A DNA stretch of 64,000 nucleotides, from the NCBI GenBank assembly GCA_947627765.1, contig CANQXA010000001.1, positions 59,088 through 123,087 of the forward strand, in the 5' to 3' direction. Below are positions 8,185 to 17,152 of the stretch, piece after piece. Below the pieces are notes generated by a model, which ran no database searches, had not been told where the DNA came from, and saw nothing but the letters and a program-made list of their open reading frames with translations. Made by a program: the position numbers and the translations under genes. The stretch comes from an uncultured Clostridia bacterium. GTDB taxonomy: Bacteria; Bacillota; Clostridia; Christensenellales; Borkfalkiaceae. Position 1 is the stretch's first letter; every line of letters starts with the position of its first letter.

Positions 8185-9621
8185 ATGTCGAAAAAAGTAA
8201 TGATCATGGATACCATTCTCCGCGACGCGCACCAATCGCACGCCGCGACGAGAATGCGCACGGAACAAATGTTGCCCGTGCTCGAACAGCTCGACGAGAT
8301 CGGCTACTATTCGCTCGAAGGATGGGGGGGAGCGACCTTCGATTCCTGTATGCGCTTCCTCAACGAGGACCCGTGGGACCGTTTGAAGACCCTCCGCAAG
8401 CATCTCAAAAAGACGCCCATCCAGATGTTGCTCCGCGGGCAAAATCTCCTCGGCTACCGCAATTATGCCGACGATTTGGTCGACAAGCTCGTCGAGAAGT
8501 GCTTTGAAGACGGCATCGGCGTCATCCGCGTCTTCGACGCGTTGAACGACCCGAGAAACATCGAAGCGTCGATGAAGGCGATCAAAAAATACGGCGGCCA
8601 GCTCCACAAGACCGATCCCGTCCGCGGGATCTGCGAAGCGGCGATCTCGTATACTTCGGGGCCCGCGTATAATCTCAAATATTTCGTCGATCTCGCGAAG
8701 ACCTATGAATCGATGGGGGCGGACAACATTTGCATCAAGGATATGGCGAACCTTCTCCTTCCCTTCGACGCATACGAGCTGGTCAGCGCGCTCAAACAGG
8801 CGCTCCGCCCCGAGACGAAGCTCCACCTGCACACACACAACACGACGGGTACGGGCGATATGGTCAACCTCATGGCGATCCGCGCGGGGGTAGACATCGT
8901 GGATACCGCGCTTTCGCCCCTCGGCAACGGCACTTCCCAGCCTGCGACCGAGCCGCTTGTCGCAACGCTCCGCGGGACGGAGTACGACACGGGGATCGAC
9001 CTTGAGAAGCTCATCCCGATCGCCAACCACTTCAAAAAGGTCGCCGCGGAACTCGAAAAAGAGGGCTCTCTCAATCCCAAGGTCAGGCAGGTGGACGTCA
9101 ACACACTCATCTATCAAGTCCCCGGCGGAATGCTTTCCAACCTGATGAACCAGCTGAAAAAGGCGGGCAAAGAGGATAAACTTCAGGAAGTGCTTGCGGA
9201 AGTTCCCAACGTGCGCAGAGACTGCGGCTATCCGCCTCTCGTTACGCCCTCCTCGCAGATCGTCGGCACGCAGGCGGTGATGAACGTCATCATGGGCGAA
9301 CGCTATAAGATGGTCACCAAGGAAACGCGGGACCTCTTCGCGGGCAAGTACGGAAGAGTTCCCATGCCCATCAACGAGGAAGTCGCCGAAAAAGTTCTGA
9401 AAGGCGAGCCCCGCATCACCCATAGACCGGCAGACGACCTCGAGCCGGAATACGAAAAATTGAAGGCGGAAGTGATCGCCAAGGGCTACTATACGCAGGA
9501 GGAGGACGTTCTTTCCTACGCCTCTTTCCCCGAAGTTGCCGAAAACTTCTTCAAATGGCGCAAGGCGAAGAACGAAGGGATCGATAGCGATCTTGCCAAG
9601 ACGGGCGTGTATCCCGTATAA
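8185..9621 (+). CDS. oadA: Oxaloacetate decarboxylase alpha / transcarboxylase 5S-like carboxyltransferase
   Basis: 478 residues. Signatures of the pyruvate-type carboxyltransferase TIM barrel are DTILRDAHQS near the start, RGQNLLGYRNY, CIKDMANLL with the carbamylated Lys region, and HLHTHNTTGTG with the metal-binding His pair. A PYC_OADA-type domain follows (about 300-460). Full OadA carries a C-terminal biotin domain of about 100 residues; this one stops before it, like the 5S subunit of transcarboxylase. It should carry out oxaloacetate/pyruvate exchange of CO2 with the separate biotin carrier. AGGAG lies 6 bases before the ATG. Confidence 0.93.
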   Translation: MSKKVMIMDTILRDAHQSHAATRMRTEQMLPVLEQLDEIGYYSLEGWGGATFDSCMRFLNEDPWDRLKTLRKHLKKTPIQMLLRGQNLLGYRNYADDLVDKLVEKCFEDGIGVIRVFDALNDPRNIEASMKAIKKYGGQLHKTDPVRGICEAAISYTSGPAYNLKYFVDLAKTYESMGADNICIKDMANLLLPFDAYELVSALKQALRPETKLHLHTHNTTGTGDMVNLMAIRAGVDIVDTALSPLGNGTSQPATEPLVATLRGTEYDTGIDLEKLIPIANHFKKVAAELEKEGSLNPKVRQVDVNTLIYQVPGGMLSNLMNQLKKAGKEDKLQEVLAEVPNVRRDCGYPPLVTPSSQIVGTQAVMNVIMGERYKMVTKETRDLFAGKYGRVPMPINEEVAEKVLKGEPRITHRPADDLEPEYEKLKAEVIAKGYYTQEEDVLSYASFPEVAENFFKWRKAKNEGIDSDLAKTGVYPV

Positions 9622-9633
9622 TACGACATCGGC

Positions 9634-9665
9634 GCGGAAGCGAGGGCGGAAGCCCTCGCTTCCGC
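9634..9665 (+). other. Strong intergenic hairpin without T-run
   Basis: A 13-bp perfect stem (9634-9646 with 9653-9665) and six-base loop lie between oadA and the next gene. There is no T-tract, so it may protect or process the mRNA 3' end rather than terminate cleanly. Confidence 0.6.
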
Positions 9666-9679
9666 GACCTCGAGGGAAA

Positions 9680-10900
9680 ATGAAGAAGGTCGTCGTAATC
9701 GGCGCCGGCGCTTCCGGGCTCATGGCGGCATATGCCGCCGCGCAGAACGGAAACGACGTTACGGTCGCCGAAAAAAATGAGAAAGCGGGCAAAAAGCTCT
9801 ACATCACGGGAAAAGGGCGGTGCAATCTCACCAACGCCTGCGCTCCCGAGGAGTTTCTCGAAAACGTCGTGCGGGGCGAACGCTTTCTGCGTGGGGTCAT
9901 CCACCGCTTTCCGCCCGAACGCACCATGGCTTTCATGGAGGAGCACGGGCTTGCATTGAAGACGGAGCGGGGGAGACGGGTCTTCCCGCTCTCCGACCAT
10001 GCGAGCGACGTCACGAAGACGCTCGTCCGCGCCTGCGAAGAGGTCGGCGTCCGCTTCCTGTATGGAATGGAAGTCCAAAAAATCGACATTTTGCAAGGTA
10101 CTGTGCGTGGCATAATAACGCCGCAAGGCGAGATCTTCGCCGATTCTGTGATCGTGGCGACGGGCGGGCTCAGCTATCCCTCGACGGGCTCTACGGGCGA
10201 CGGATACCGTTTCGCCGCCGAATGCGGGCACACCGTCATCCCGACGGTCCCGTCGCTGACGGGATTGGAGGCGGACGGCATTTCCGAAGCGCAGGGGATC
10301 TCGCTCAAAAACTGCGTTCTCCGCGCCTCATATCGCGGCAAGGAGATCTTCTCCGAATTCGGCGAGTTGCTCTTTACGCACTATGGAATCTCGGGCCCGC
10401 TCGTACTCTCGCTGTCTGCGCGGATCAACCGCCTTCCGGTCTCCGAAATTTCGGTCGGGATCGATTTCAAGCCCGCTTTGGAGGAAAAACAGCTCGACGA
10501 GCGCCTTTTGCGCGATTTTTCTTCCCGAAAGAACGAGCAAATGAAGAACGTCATGCGCGGGTTATTGCCCTCGGGTTTGGTCCTTCCCGTGCTCCGAAAC
10601 GCGGAAATTTCTCCCGAACGGCAGGCGAACGGGATCACGCGGGCGGAACGTATCCGTCTTGCCGCCGCGCTCAAACATTTTCCCGTCCGTGCGTCGTCCC
10701 TGCGCGGTTACAACGAGGCGGTCGTCACGTCGGGCGGGGTGGACGTCGCGGAACTCGATCCAAAGACGATGTCGTCCCGCAAGATTTCGGGGCTCTCGTT
10801 CTGCGGCGAGGTGATCGACGCCGACGCGTTGACGGGCGGTTACAACCTTCAGATCGCTTTCGCGACGGGTTACATCGCAGGTTCCGCGATAAAACCGTGA
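9680..10900 (+). CDS. BaiN/HI0933-family flavoprotein (NAD(P)/FAD-dependent oxidoreductase)
   Basis: 406 residues. The N-terminal FAD-binding Rossmann motif is GAGASGLMAA. It is followed by KLYITGKGRCNLTN, diagnostic of the family, and a C-terminal GEVIDADALTGGYNLQIAFATG flavin-contact segment. The ATG at 9680 has CGAGGGA just upstream and begins directly at the Rossmann strand. Members are FAD enzymes of uncertain substrate; BaiN was linked to bile-acid dehydroxylation in one gut clostridium, which cannot be assumed here. In many Clostridia this gene precedes cmk-plsC-ispH, as it does here. Confidence 0.9.
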   Translation: MKKVVVIGAGASGLMAAYAAAQNGNDVTVAEKNEKAGKKLYITGKGRCNLTNACAPEEFLENVVRGERFLRGVIHRFPPERTMAFMEEHGLALKTERGRRVFPLSDHASDVTKTLVRACEEVGVRFLYGMEVQKIDILQGTVRGIITPQGEIFADSVIVATGGLSYPSTGSTGDGYRFAAECGHTVIPTVPSLTGLEADGISEAQGISLKNCVLRASYRGKEIFSEFGELLFTHYGISGPLVLSLSARINRLPVSEISVGIDFKPALEEKQLDERLLRDFSSRKNEQMKNVMRGLLPSGLVLPVLRNAEISPERQANGITRAERIRLAAALKHFPVRASSLRGYNEAVVTSGGVDVAELDPKTMSSRKISGLSFCGEVIDADALTGGYNLQIAFATGYIAGSAIKP

Positions 10901-10936
10901 TTTGCGAAGTACTATGTTAGGCATAATACATAATAT
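10901..10936. repeat. Dispersed palindromic repeat, family A copy 1 (intergenic)
   Basis: Starts directly after the stop codon of the flavoprotein. Core 10909-10929 has arms GTACTATG and CATAATAC around TTAGG, preceded by TTTGCGAA, the flank shared by other copies. Confidence 0.65.
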
Positions 10937-11027
10937 AAGTGTGCGCTGGCCCGATTATCCACCGATTTATTTCGGGGGGCCAAACGGGTCGGCGAGATCG
11001 TTCGATATCAATTCAGGAGGATACAAT

Positions 11028-12035
11028 ATGGTCGTGATCCGCGGGGCGACGACCGTCGCCGCCGACGAAAAAGAGGAGATCCGAAGAGCGGTAGCGGAGC
11101 TCTTGGAGCAGATCGGAAATACCAATTCGCTCAACAAGGACGAGATCGTCGGGATCGTTTTCTCTTCGACGCCGGATATCCATTCCTATTATCCCGCCAA
11201 GGCGGCGCGGGAAGCGGGGTTCGAGGGCTGTTCGCTCTTTTCCGCCGTGGAGCCCGAAATCGACGGGGGACTTCCGCTCTGCATCCGCGTGATGATCTTC
11301 GTCGAGAAAAATCTCACGCCGCACCACGTCTATCTCCGCGGCGCGCGGGTTTTGAGGAAAGATCTCACCGCGCATTATAACATCGCCATCGACGGGCCCG
11401 CAGGTTCGGGAAAATCGACCGTCGCAAAACTTCTCGCCCGCGATCTCGGGATCCTCTACCTCGATACGGGCGCGATGTACCGTGCCTGTGCGCTCAAAGC
11501 AATCGGCGCGGGCGCCGACCTTGAGGACGAAGCCGCGATCGCCGACGTAATCCGCGATATCAAGCTCGATATCGAATATGCAGACGGAGTCCAGAAGACC
11601 GTCCTCGACGGGCGGGACGTCTCCGAGGAGATCCGCCTTCCCCATGTCTCGATGGCGGCTTCCGTCGTATCGAAACACCCCGCCGTCCGCATGAAGATGG
11701 TGGAAAAACAGCGCGAGATCGCGGGTAAGCTCTCCTGCGTGCTCGATGGGCGGGACATCGGGACGTTCGTCCTCCCAGACGCCGATTTTAAGTACTTTCT
11801 TACTGCTTCCCCCGAGATCCGCGCCAAGAGGAGGTACGACGAACTGACCGCGAAGGGGCACGAAGTCAACTTCGAGGAGCTGAAGGCGGAGATCATCCGC
11901 CGCGACGAGCAGGACGCCACCCGCGACGTCGCGCCCCTCAAACAAGCCGAGGACGCGGTCCTGATCGACACCTCCGATCTTTCCGTGGAGGAAGTGCTTC
12001 GCCTCGTCAAGATGAGAATGCAGGAGATGATTTAA
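11028..12035 (+). CDS. cmk: Chorismate mutase (AroH type)-cytidylate kinase fusion
   Basis: 335 residues. Residues 1-115 match monofunctional AroH chorismate mutase (VVIRGATTVAADEKEEI, then FSSTPDIHSYYPAKAAREAGF and HVYLRGARVLRKDL). Residues about 120-335 are (d)CMP kinase, with P-loop GPAGSGKST, LDTGAMYRACALKA and DGRDIGTFVLPDADFKYFLTAS. The start is the ATG at 11028 behind a perfect AGGAGG (11015-11020); it reads straight into the AroH fold. AroH makes prephenate for Phe/Tyr synthesis; Cmk phosphorylates CMP/dCMP. The kinase position before plsC and ispH-S1 is conserved, the AroH fusion is not one I know as common. Confidence 0.88.
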   Translation: MVVIRGATTVAADEKEEIRRAVAELLEQIGNTNSLNKDEIVGIVFSSTPDIHSYYPAKAAREAGFEGCSLFSAVEPEIDGGLPLCIRVMIFVEKNLTPHHVYLRGARVLRKDLTAHYNIAIDGPAGSGKSTVAKLLARDLGILYLDTGAMYRACALKAIGAGADLEDEAAIADVIRDIKLDIEYADGVQKTVLDGRDVSEEIRLPHVSMAASVVSKHPAVRMKMVEKQREIAGKLSCVLDGRDIGTFVLPDADFKYFLTASPEIRAKRRYDELTAKGHEVNFEELKAEIIRRDEQDATRDVAPLKQAEDAVLIDTSDLSVEEVLRLVKMRMQEMI

Positions 12036-12847
12036 TGGATAATCCCGAAGAAAAGAAGGAAAAGACGGAGGATTTTTCCGCCCAAGCGGATCAGTCCGCC
12101 GCGAAGAAGCCGACTTTCCGCGAACGGAGAGCGAAGAGGAAGGAGCGCATCCACGCCAAACGCGCCGAAAAGGTCAAGAAAGTCCGCCTGTTCCCCGCGA
12201 ACAAGAAGGGCTATCACGTCATGCACTTCTTCCGCTTTCTGAAAATTTTGCTCTGCCCGCTTCACTTTTTGATCTTTCCGTATAAACTGCACGGGCACAA
12301 GAAGGTCGGGAAGGGCGCCTACATCTATGTCGGCAACCATTATACGATCTGGGACGTTTTCTATCCCGCCCGTACGACTTGGGAGGGGATCCATTACTTA
12401 GCCAAGCAATCCGTTCTGGTCGCCCCCGTCTTTAATTGGTGGGCGCAGGAGATCGGCGCGATCGGCGCCCTCAGAGACGGGTCCGACGTCCGCACCGTCA
12501 TGGAGGCGATGCGCGTCCTCAAAAACGGCGAAAAGATCAACTGCTTCCCCGAGGGGACCCGCAATAAGACGGGCGGGGAAGAGTTTCTTCCCTTTCATGG
12601 CGGAGCCGCTCTTCTTTCCATTAAGACGAAATCGCCCATCCAGCCGTTTGTCATCTGCAACCGTCCCCGCGTTTTCCGTTTGACGCACGTCGTCTTCGGC
12701 GAACCCTTCGAGTTTACGGAGTACTACGACAGGAAACTGACCAACGCCGACTATGAAGCCGCGGACGAAGAACTCAAAAACCGTCTCTATGCGCTCCGCG
12801 ACGAATTCCGCGCCTCCCGAAAGAAGGGAAAGAAGGGCGGAAAGTGA
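12035..12847 (+). CDS. 1-acyl-sn-glycerol-3-phosphate acyltransferase (PlsC-like)
   Basis: 270 residues. The acyltransferase motifs are NHYTIWDVF (the HX4D catalytic pair), KNGEKINCFPEGTRN, and a downstream proline-containing strand. A strongly charged Lys/Glu/Arg N-terminal extension of about 60 residues precedes one hydrophobic segment. The enzyme should acylate lysophosphatidic acid at the membrane to make phosphatidic acid. Its ATG overlaps the stop of the fusion gene by one base, and its own stop overlaps the ispH GTG, indicating translational coupling. Confidence 0.9.
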   Translation: MDNPEEKKEKTEDFSAQADQSAAKKPTFRERRAKRKERIHAKRAEKVKKVRLFPANKKGYHVMHFFRFLKILLCPLHFLIFPYKLHGHKKVGKGAYIYVGNHYTIWDVFYPARTTWEGIHYLAKQSVLVAPVFNWWAQEIGAIGALRDGSDVRTVMEAMRVLKNGEKINCFPEGTRNKTGGEEFLPFHGGAALLSIKTKSPIQPFVICNRPRVFRLTHVVFGEPFEFTEYYDRKLTNADYEAADEELKNRLYALRDEFRASRKKGKKGGK

Positions 12848-15075
12848 AGGTCATCGCGGGAAAATACAGAGGGTTCTGCGCGGGCGTAAAGAGGGCGGTG
12901 GACGCCGCGCTCTCCGTCCCCCCCGAAGACGTCTATCTGCTCGGCGAGCTGATCCATAACGAAGAGGTCAACGCCCGATTGCAGGTGCGCGGGATCAAGA
13001 CGATCGGCAAAATCGACGATGCGCCCGACGGTTCCACCGTACTCATCCGCTCCCACGGCGAGGGGCGCGCGGTCTACGAACGTTGCCGCGAAAAGTCCCT
13101 GAAAGTCATCGACTGCACCTGCGCTTTCGTCGCGCGGACGCAGAGGATCGTCGAACAGGCGAGCGCGGAGGGGAAATGCGTCGTCATCGCAGGGCAAGCC
13201 TCTCATCCCGAGGTGCTCGGACTTTTGGGTTGGTGTTCGGGCGAGGCGCACGTCGTCTCGTCTGCGGAAGACGATTTCAGTTTTTTACGCGGAAAACAGG
13301 GTGTGTTGGTTGCCCAAACTACCTTTTCGGAGAAAGAATTTTGCAAAATCGGTGAAATTCTTAAAAAAGAAAGCCCGAAAACAGTTGAGATTTTTCCGAC
13401 AATTTGTTATACTACTGTTGGTAGGCAGACCGAAGCGGCTTTTCTCGCACGCGAGTGCGAGGCTGTCGTCGTAGTCGGCGGTACCAAGAGTAGCAACACT
13501 GAGCGGCTCGCGGAGATCGTTGAGGCGGAAGGGAAGCGGGCGATCCGCATCGCCCACGCCGCAGATCTCCAAACAGACAGTGTGAAAAATTTTGATAGGG
13601 TCGGCGTGATCGCGGGAGCGAGTACTCCCGAATGGCTGACTCAGGAGGTTCTTTTCAAGATGGTGGAAAACAACGCGGAAGTACAAGAGACCGAAAACGC
13701 CGAAGCGATCGCCGAGACGCCCGTGGCGGAAGAGGTCAAGGCAGAGGAAGCTACGCCTGTAGCGGAGGAAGCGGCTCCTGCAGTCGAAGAGAAAGCGCCC
13801 GTTTCTGCAATGCAGAAAGTCATGGACGATTTCGACAAGGAAGAGCGCTATAAGAAGGGGCAGATCATCAAGGCCCGCATCGTCTCCGCGACCGACGAAG
13901 AGATCTTCGTATCCGGTTCGGGCAAGCTCGAGATCAAAGTTCCCAAGGCGGAGCTCGACTGCGAGACGTACAGCCGCGAAGCATACGAAGAGAAGGCGAA
14001 GGCGGGCGAAGAGATCGAAGTCATGGTCGTTGCCGTCAAGCCTACGGTCCAGCTCTCCCAGAAGCTCGTCAAACAGCTCAAGGAAGAGGAAGCCCTGCTC
14101 GCCGACATCGAAGCCGGCAAAGAGTTCTCCGTGGTCTGCACGGGTACCAATAAGGGCGGGCTGACCGCCGAGCTCGGCACCTATCCCGTGTTTGTCCCGA
14201 GAAGGGAGATCCGCATGGGCTATGTCACCGATCTCGAAAAATATAAGGGCAAGACGCTTCGTCTCAAACTCATCGAGATCCGCAAAGAGCACAGAAAGGA
14301 GATCATCGCCTCCCAGCGCGTGATCCTCGAGGCCGAGAAAGCCGCGCGCGAAGCCGCCAAAGCCGAGAAAGAGGAATCCTTCTTCTCTTCCATTCAGGTC
14401 GACGACGTCGTGGAAGGCAAAGTCGAGCGCGTAACTTCGTTCGGCGCATTCGTCTCCGTCAACGGGTTCGATTGTCTCGCCCACATTTCCGATCTTTCGT
14501 GGACGGGCGTCAAGGAAGTGACCGACGTGCTCGAGATCGGCAAGCGCTATCAGTTCAAAGTCCTCAAGGTAGACCGTGAAAACAAGAAAGTCTCCATCGG
14601 ATATAAACAGCTCCAGCCCCAGCCTTGGGATCTTGCCGCCGAGAAGTATGCCGAAGGCGACATCATCCACGGCAGAGTCGTGAGGATCGTTCCGTTCGGC
14701 GCGTTCGTCGAAGTGGAAAAGGGGATCGACGGGCTTGTCCACGTTTCCCAAATCACCCACGAATGGCTCGAGAATCCCACTTCCGTCCTTACCATCGGCG
14801 AAGAAGTGGACGCGAAGATCATTGCGTTCAATCCCGCGGAGAAGAAGATCACGCTCTCCATCAAGGCGCTTCAACCCCGCCCCGAGTACGAGCATGAGCC
14901 TCATCCCGAACAGGAGAGCGCGAATAAGCCCCAGCGGGTCCGCAAGAGCAACCGCCGCAGTGCGCAGTCCTATGAGGAAGAGGACGAGTACAGAGAGTGG
15001 AAGGAAGGCGGTTACAGCGGCGCTTCCATCGCGGAGATGCTCGGCATCGACAGCGACGACGGGGAGACCAAGTAA
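12844..15075 (+). CDS. ispH: IspH (LytB) - ribosomal protein S1 fusion
   Basis: 743 residues from a GTG start that overlaps the plsC stop. Residues 1-275 are HMBPP reductase of the MEP isoprenoid pathway, with [4Fe-4S] cysteines at C12, C93 and C188 and conserved IRSHGEG, QASHPEV and SSNTERL. After an acidic linker (about 275-325) come four S1 RNA-binding repeats; the third and fourth are clearest (GKVERVTSFGAFVSV, GRVVRIVPFGAFVEV). This fusion is known in Clostridia. Unusually, a SigA-like promoter, a perfect AGGAGG and an in-frame ATG (13660) lie at the domain border, so a separate 471-residue S1 could also be made. Confidence 0.95.
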   Translation: MKVIAGKYRGFCAGVKRAVDAALSVPPEDVYLLGELIHNEEVNARLQVRGIKTIGKIDDAPDGSTVLIRSHGEGRAVYERCREKSLKVIDCTCAFVARTQRIVEQASAEGKCVVIAGQASHPEVLGLLGWCSGEAHVVSSAEDDFSFLRGKQGVLVAQTTFSEKEFCKIGEILKKESPKTVEIFPTICYTTVGRQTEAAFLARECEAVVVVGGTKSSNTERLAEIVEAEGKRAIRIAHAADLQTDSVKNFDRVGVIAGASTPEWLTQEVLFKMVENNAEVQETENAEAIAETPVAEEVKAEEATPVAEEAAPAVEEKAPVSAMQKVMDDFDKEERYKKGQIIKARIVSATDEEIFVSGSGKLEIKVPKAELDCETYSREAYEEKAKAGEEIEVMVVAVKPTVQLSQKLVKQLKEEEALLADIEAGKEFSVVCTGTNKGGLTAELGTYPVFVPRREIRMGYVTDLEKYKGKTLRLKLIEIRKEHRKEIIASQRVILEAEKAAREAAKAEKEESFFSSIQVDDVVEGKVERVTSFGAFVSVNGFDCLAHISDLSWTGVKEVTDVLEIGKRYQFKVLKVDRENKKVSIGYKQLQPQPWDLAAEKYAEGDIIHGRVVRIVPFGAFVEVEKGIDGLVHVSQITHEWLENPTSVLTIGEEVDAKIIAFNPAEKKITLSIKALQPRPEYEHEPHPEQESANKPQRVRKSNRRSAQSYEEEDEYREWKEGGYSGASIAEMLGIDSDDGETK
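13385..13413 (+). promoter_or_regulatory. Internal promoter within ispH
   Basis: TTGAGA (13385-13390), 17-bp spacer, TATACT (13408-13413), inside an unusually AT-rich stretch of codons (about 13280-13430). It could drive the S1 half, which has its own AGGAGG (13643-13648) and ATG (13660). Confidence 0.5.
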
Positions 15076-15102
15076 ATTTCCGAAAATTTCATCGATTCCG
15101 AA

Positions 15103-15128
15103 AAAATCCGTTTTATAACGGATTTTTT
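15103..15128 (+). terminator. Rho-independent terminator after ispH-S1
   Basis: AAATCCGTT (15104-15112) pairs with AACGGATTT (15117-15125) around TTAT, with A-run and T-run flanks. The flanks make it potentially bidirectional. Confidence 0.85.
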
Positions 15129-15231
15129 TGTTGATATATATTAGGAAAGAATTTCCAAAGTAAAACCAAGCGGCATATCGGGCTTTACAGATATTTGGAA
15201 GAAACAATAGATTTGTATCGAGGTGAAACAT

Positions 15232-17043
15232 ATGAAACAGGGCAATATTCGGATCTCCAGCGAAAACATGATGCCGATCATCAAGAAATGGCTGTATTCG
15301 GAGAAAGACATCTTCCTTCGCGAGATCGTCGCGAACGCGTCGGACGCTATCACCAAGCTCAAAAAGCTGATCGCGATGGGGGAGGCTTCCGGGGAAGACG
15401 ATTTCCGCGTGACGGTTACGGCGGATCCCAAAGCGGGAACGCTTACGGTCGAGGACAACGGGATCGGCATGACGGAGGAAGAGGTCGAAAAATACATCAC
15501 GCAGATCGCCTTTTCGGGCGCCGCCGACTTCCTTGAAAAATACGAAAAAGCGGGCGGCGACGGCATCATCGGGCATTTCGGTTTGGGCTTCTATTCCGCC
15601 TATATGGTTTCGGAAAACATCGAGATCTTCACGAAGTCCTATCGTGATGGCGCGGCCGCGGTCCATTGGCAGTCGGACGGCGAGAGCACGTATACCATCG
15701 AAGAGTGCGAAAAGGAGGGGCGCGGCACGCGGATCGTCATGCACCTTGCGCCCGAAGAGAAGGAGTTTTTGAAGGAGTTCGAGCTGAGAAAACTTCTGGC
15801 GAAATATTGTTCCTTTATGCCCTATCCCATCTACCTCGATCCGAAAGGGACGGAGGAGGACAAGCCCGTCAACACGACTTCGCCGCTCTATTTGAAACAG
15901 CCTAAGGAGTGTACCGACGAAGAATATAAGACGTTTTACCGCGAAACGTTCTCCGATTTCAACGAACCGCTCTTTTGGATCCATTTGAATATGGAATATC
16001 CCTTCCGCCTCAAAGGGATCCTCTATTTCCCCAAAGTCAGAAAGCAGGTGGAACTCGAGCGCGGGCAGGTAAAACTCTATTGCAACCAAGTTTACGTCGC
16101 CGATAACATCAAAGAAGTCATTCCCGAATATTTGATGTTGCTCAACGGCGTCATCGATTGCCCCGATATTCCGCTCAACGTCTCCCGTTCTTTCCTGCAA
16201 AACGACAGTCAGGTCAAGAAGATCACCAAGCATATCGTCAAGAAAGTCGCGGATAAACTCACCGAACTCTTCAAAAACGACAGGGAGCGCTACGAGACCT
16301 GCTGGACCGATCTCGCCAACTTCGTCAAGTTCGGTTGCCTCAAAGACGAGGATTTCTACGGAAAAGTGAAAGGGCTCGTCATCTATAAGAATTTGGAGGG
16401 GAAATACGTCCCGCTCGAGGAATGTTTCGGCGAACCCGTGTCCGAAGAGGACGCGAAAGAGGGGAAAGAGCCGAAGCCCGTATACTATGTCTCCGACGAG
16501 AACAAACAGGCGCAGTACATCCGTATGTTCAAAGAGGCGGGATTGGACGCAATCTCCTGCGATACCTATATCGATCCCCACTTTTTGAGCTTCGTGGAGT
16601 ACAAAAATCCCACGCAAGTGCGCTTCCTCCGCATCGATTCCGACGTCGCGGGCGCGCTCAAAGAAGGATCCGGCGAAGACAAGGAGATCGAAGAGATCTT
16701 CACCGCGGCGCTGAAAGAGAAGAAGATCACCGTCAAGACCGAAAAGCTCAAAAACGCGGAGATCCCCGCGATCATCAACGTCTCCGAGTATATGCGCAGG
16801 ATGTCCGAAATGAACAGTTTCTATCGGATGGGGGACGTCCCCGCGGACATGACGCTCATCGTCAACACGGGCTCGGAGACCGTGACGGCGCTCAAAGAAG
16901 CGGGGGAGGAAGCGCGCGCGGACGCCGCGGAATATATCTATCTTCTCGCGTTGATGAGCTACCGTCAGCTCGGCGACGAAGAGGTCGCCGCGTTTACCCG
17001 TCTTTCCGCCAAGATGATGGGGAAATATCTAAAAAAAGATTAA
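15232..17043 (+). CDS. htpG: Molecular chaperone HtpG (Hsp90)
   Basis: 603 residues. The N-terminal GHKL ATPase is clear: LREIVANASDAITKL (Glu/Asn), VEDNGIGMTEEEV, and GHFGLGFYSAYMV lid motif. Middle and C-terminal dimerisation domains follow. The ATG at 15232 is preferred over the in-frame GTG at 15223 because GAGGTG (15220-15225) sits 6-7 bases before it. It is an ATP-dependent dimeric chaperone in the cytosol. It stands alone between the ispH-S1 terminator and the csp promoter; no HrcA or CtsR site is visible upstream. Confidence 0.97.
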   Translation: MKQGNIRISSENMMPIIKKWLYSEKDIFLREIVANASDAITKLKKLIAMGEASGEDDFRVTVTADPKAGTLTVEDNGIGMTEEEVEKYITQIAFSGAADFLEKYEKAGGDGIIGHFGLGFYSAYMVSENIEIFTKSYRDGAAAVHWQSDGESTYTIEECEKEGRGTRIVMHLAPEEKEFLKEFELRKLLAKYCSFMPYPIYLDPKGTEEDKPVNTTSPLYLKQPKECTDEEYKTFYRETFSDFNEPLFWIHLNMEYPFRLKGILYFPKVRKQVELERGQVKLYCNQVYVADNIKEVIPEYLMLLNGVIDCPDIPLNVSRSFLQNDSQVKKITKHIVKKVADKLTELFKNDRERYETCWTDLANFVKFGCLKDEDFYGKVKGLVIYKNLEGKYVPLEECFGEPVSEEDAKEGKEPKPVYYVSDENKQAQYIRMFKEAGLDAISCDTYIDPHFLSFVEYKNPTQVRFLRIDSDVAGALKEGSGEDKEIEEIFTAALKEKKITVKTEKLKNAEIPAIINVSEYMRRMSEMNSFYRMGDVPADMTLIVNTGSETVTALKEAGEEARADAAEYIYLLALMSYRQLGDEEVAAFTRLSAKMMGKYLKKD

Positions 17044-17061
17044 CTTTTTTTTCAAGGGGTA

Positions 17062-17090
17062 TTGACATTCTTTTCCGTGACTGCTATAAT
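17062..17090 (+). promoter_or_regulatory. csp promoter
   Basis: Consensus TTGACA (17062-17067), 17-bp spacer, TATAAT (17085-17090). The leader of about 56 nt contains a 7-bp hairpin TCGTGCG-AAT-CGCACGA (17121-17137) ending 3 bases before AGGAGG. Confidence 0.9.
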
Positions 17091-17152
17091 AAGTAACGGT
17101 GTGAAAAACTTGCACGCAAATCGTGCGAATCGCACGAATAGGAGGTATCAAA

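Noticed and set aside
13285-16617. A 1,110-codon open frame on the minus strand opposite ispH-S1 and htpG
   Set aside because: It is antisense to two certain genes. Long empty frames arise from the GC-rich third positions. It has no recognisable motif or ribosome site.
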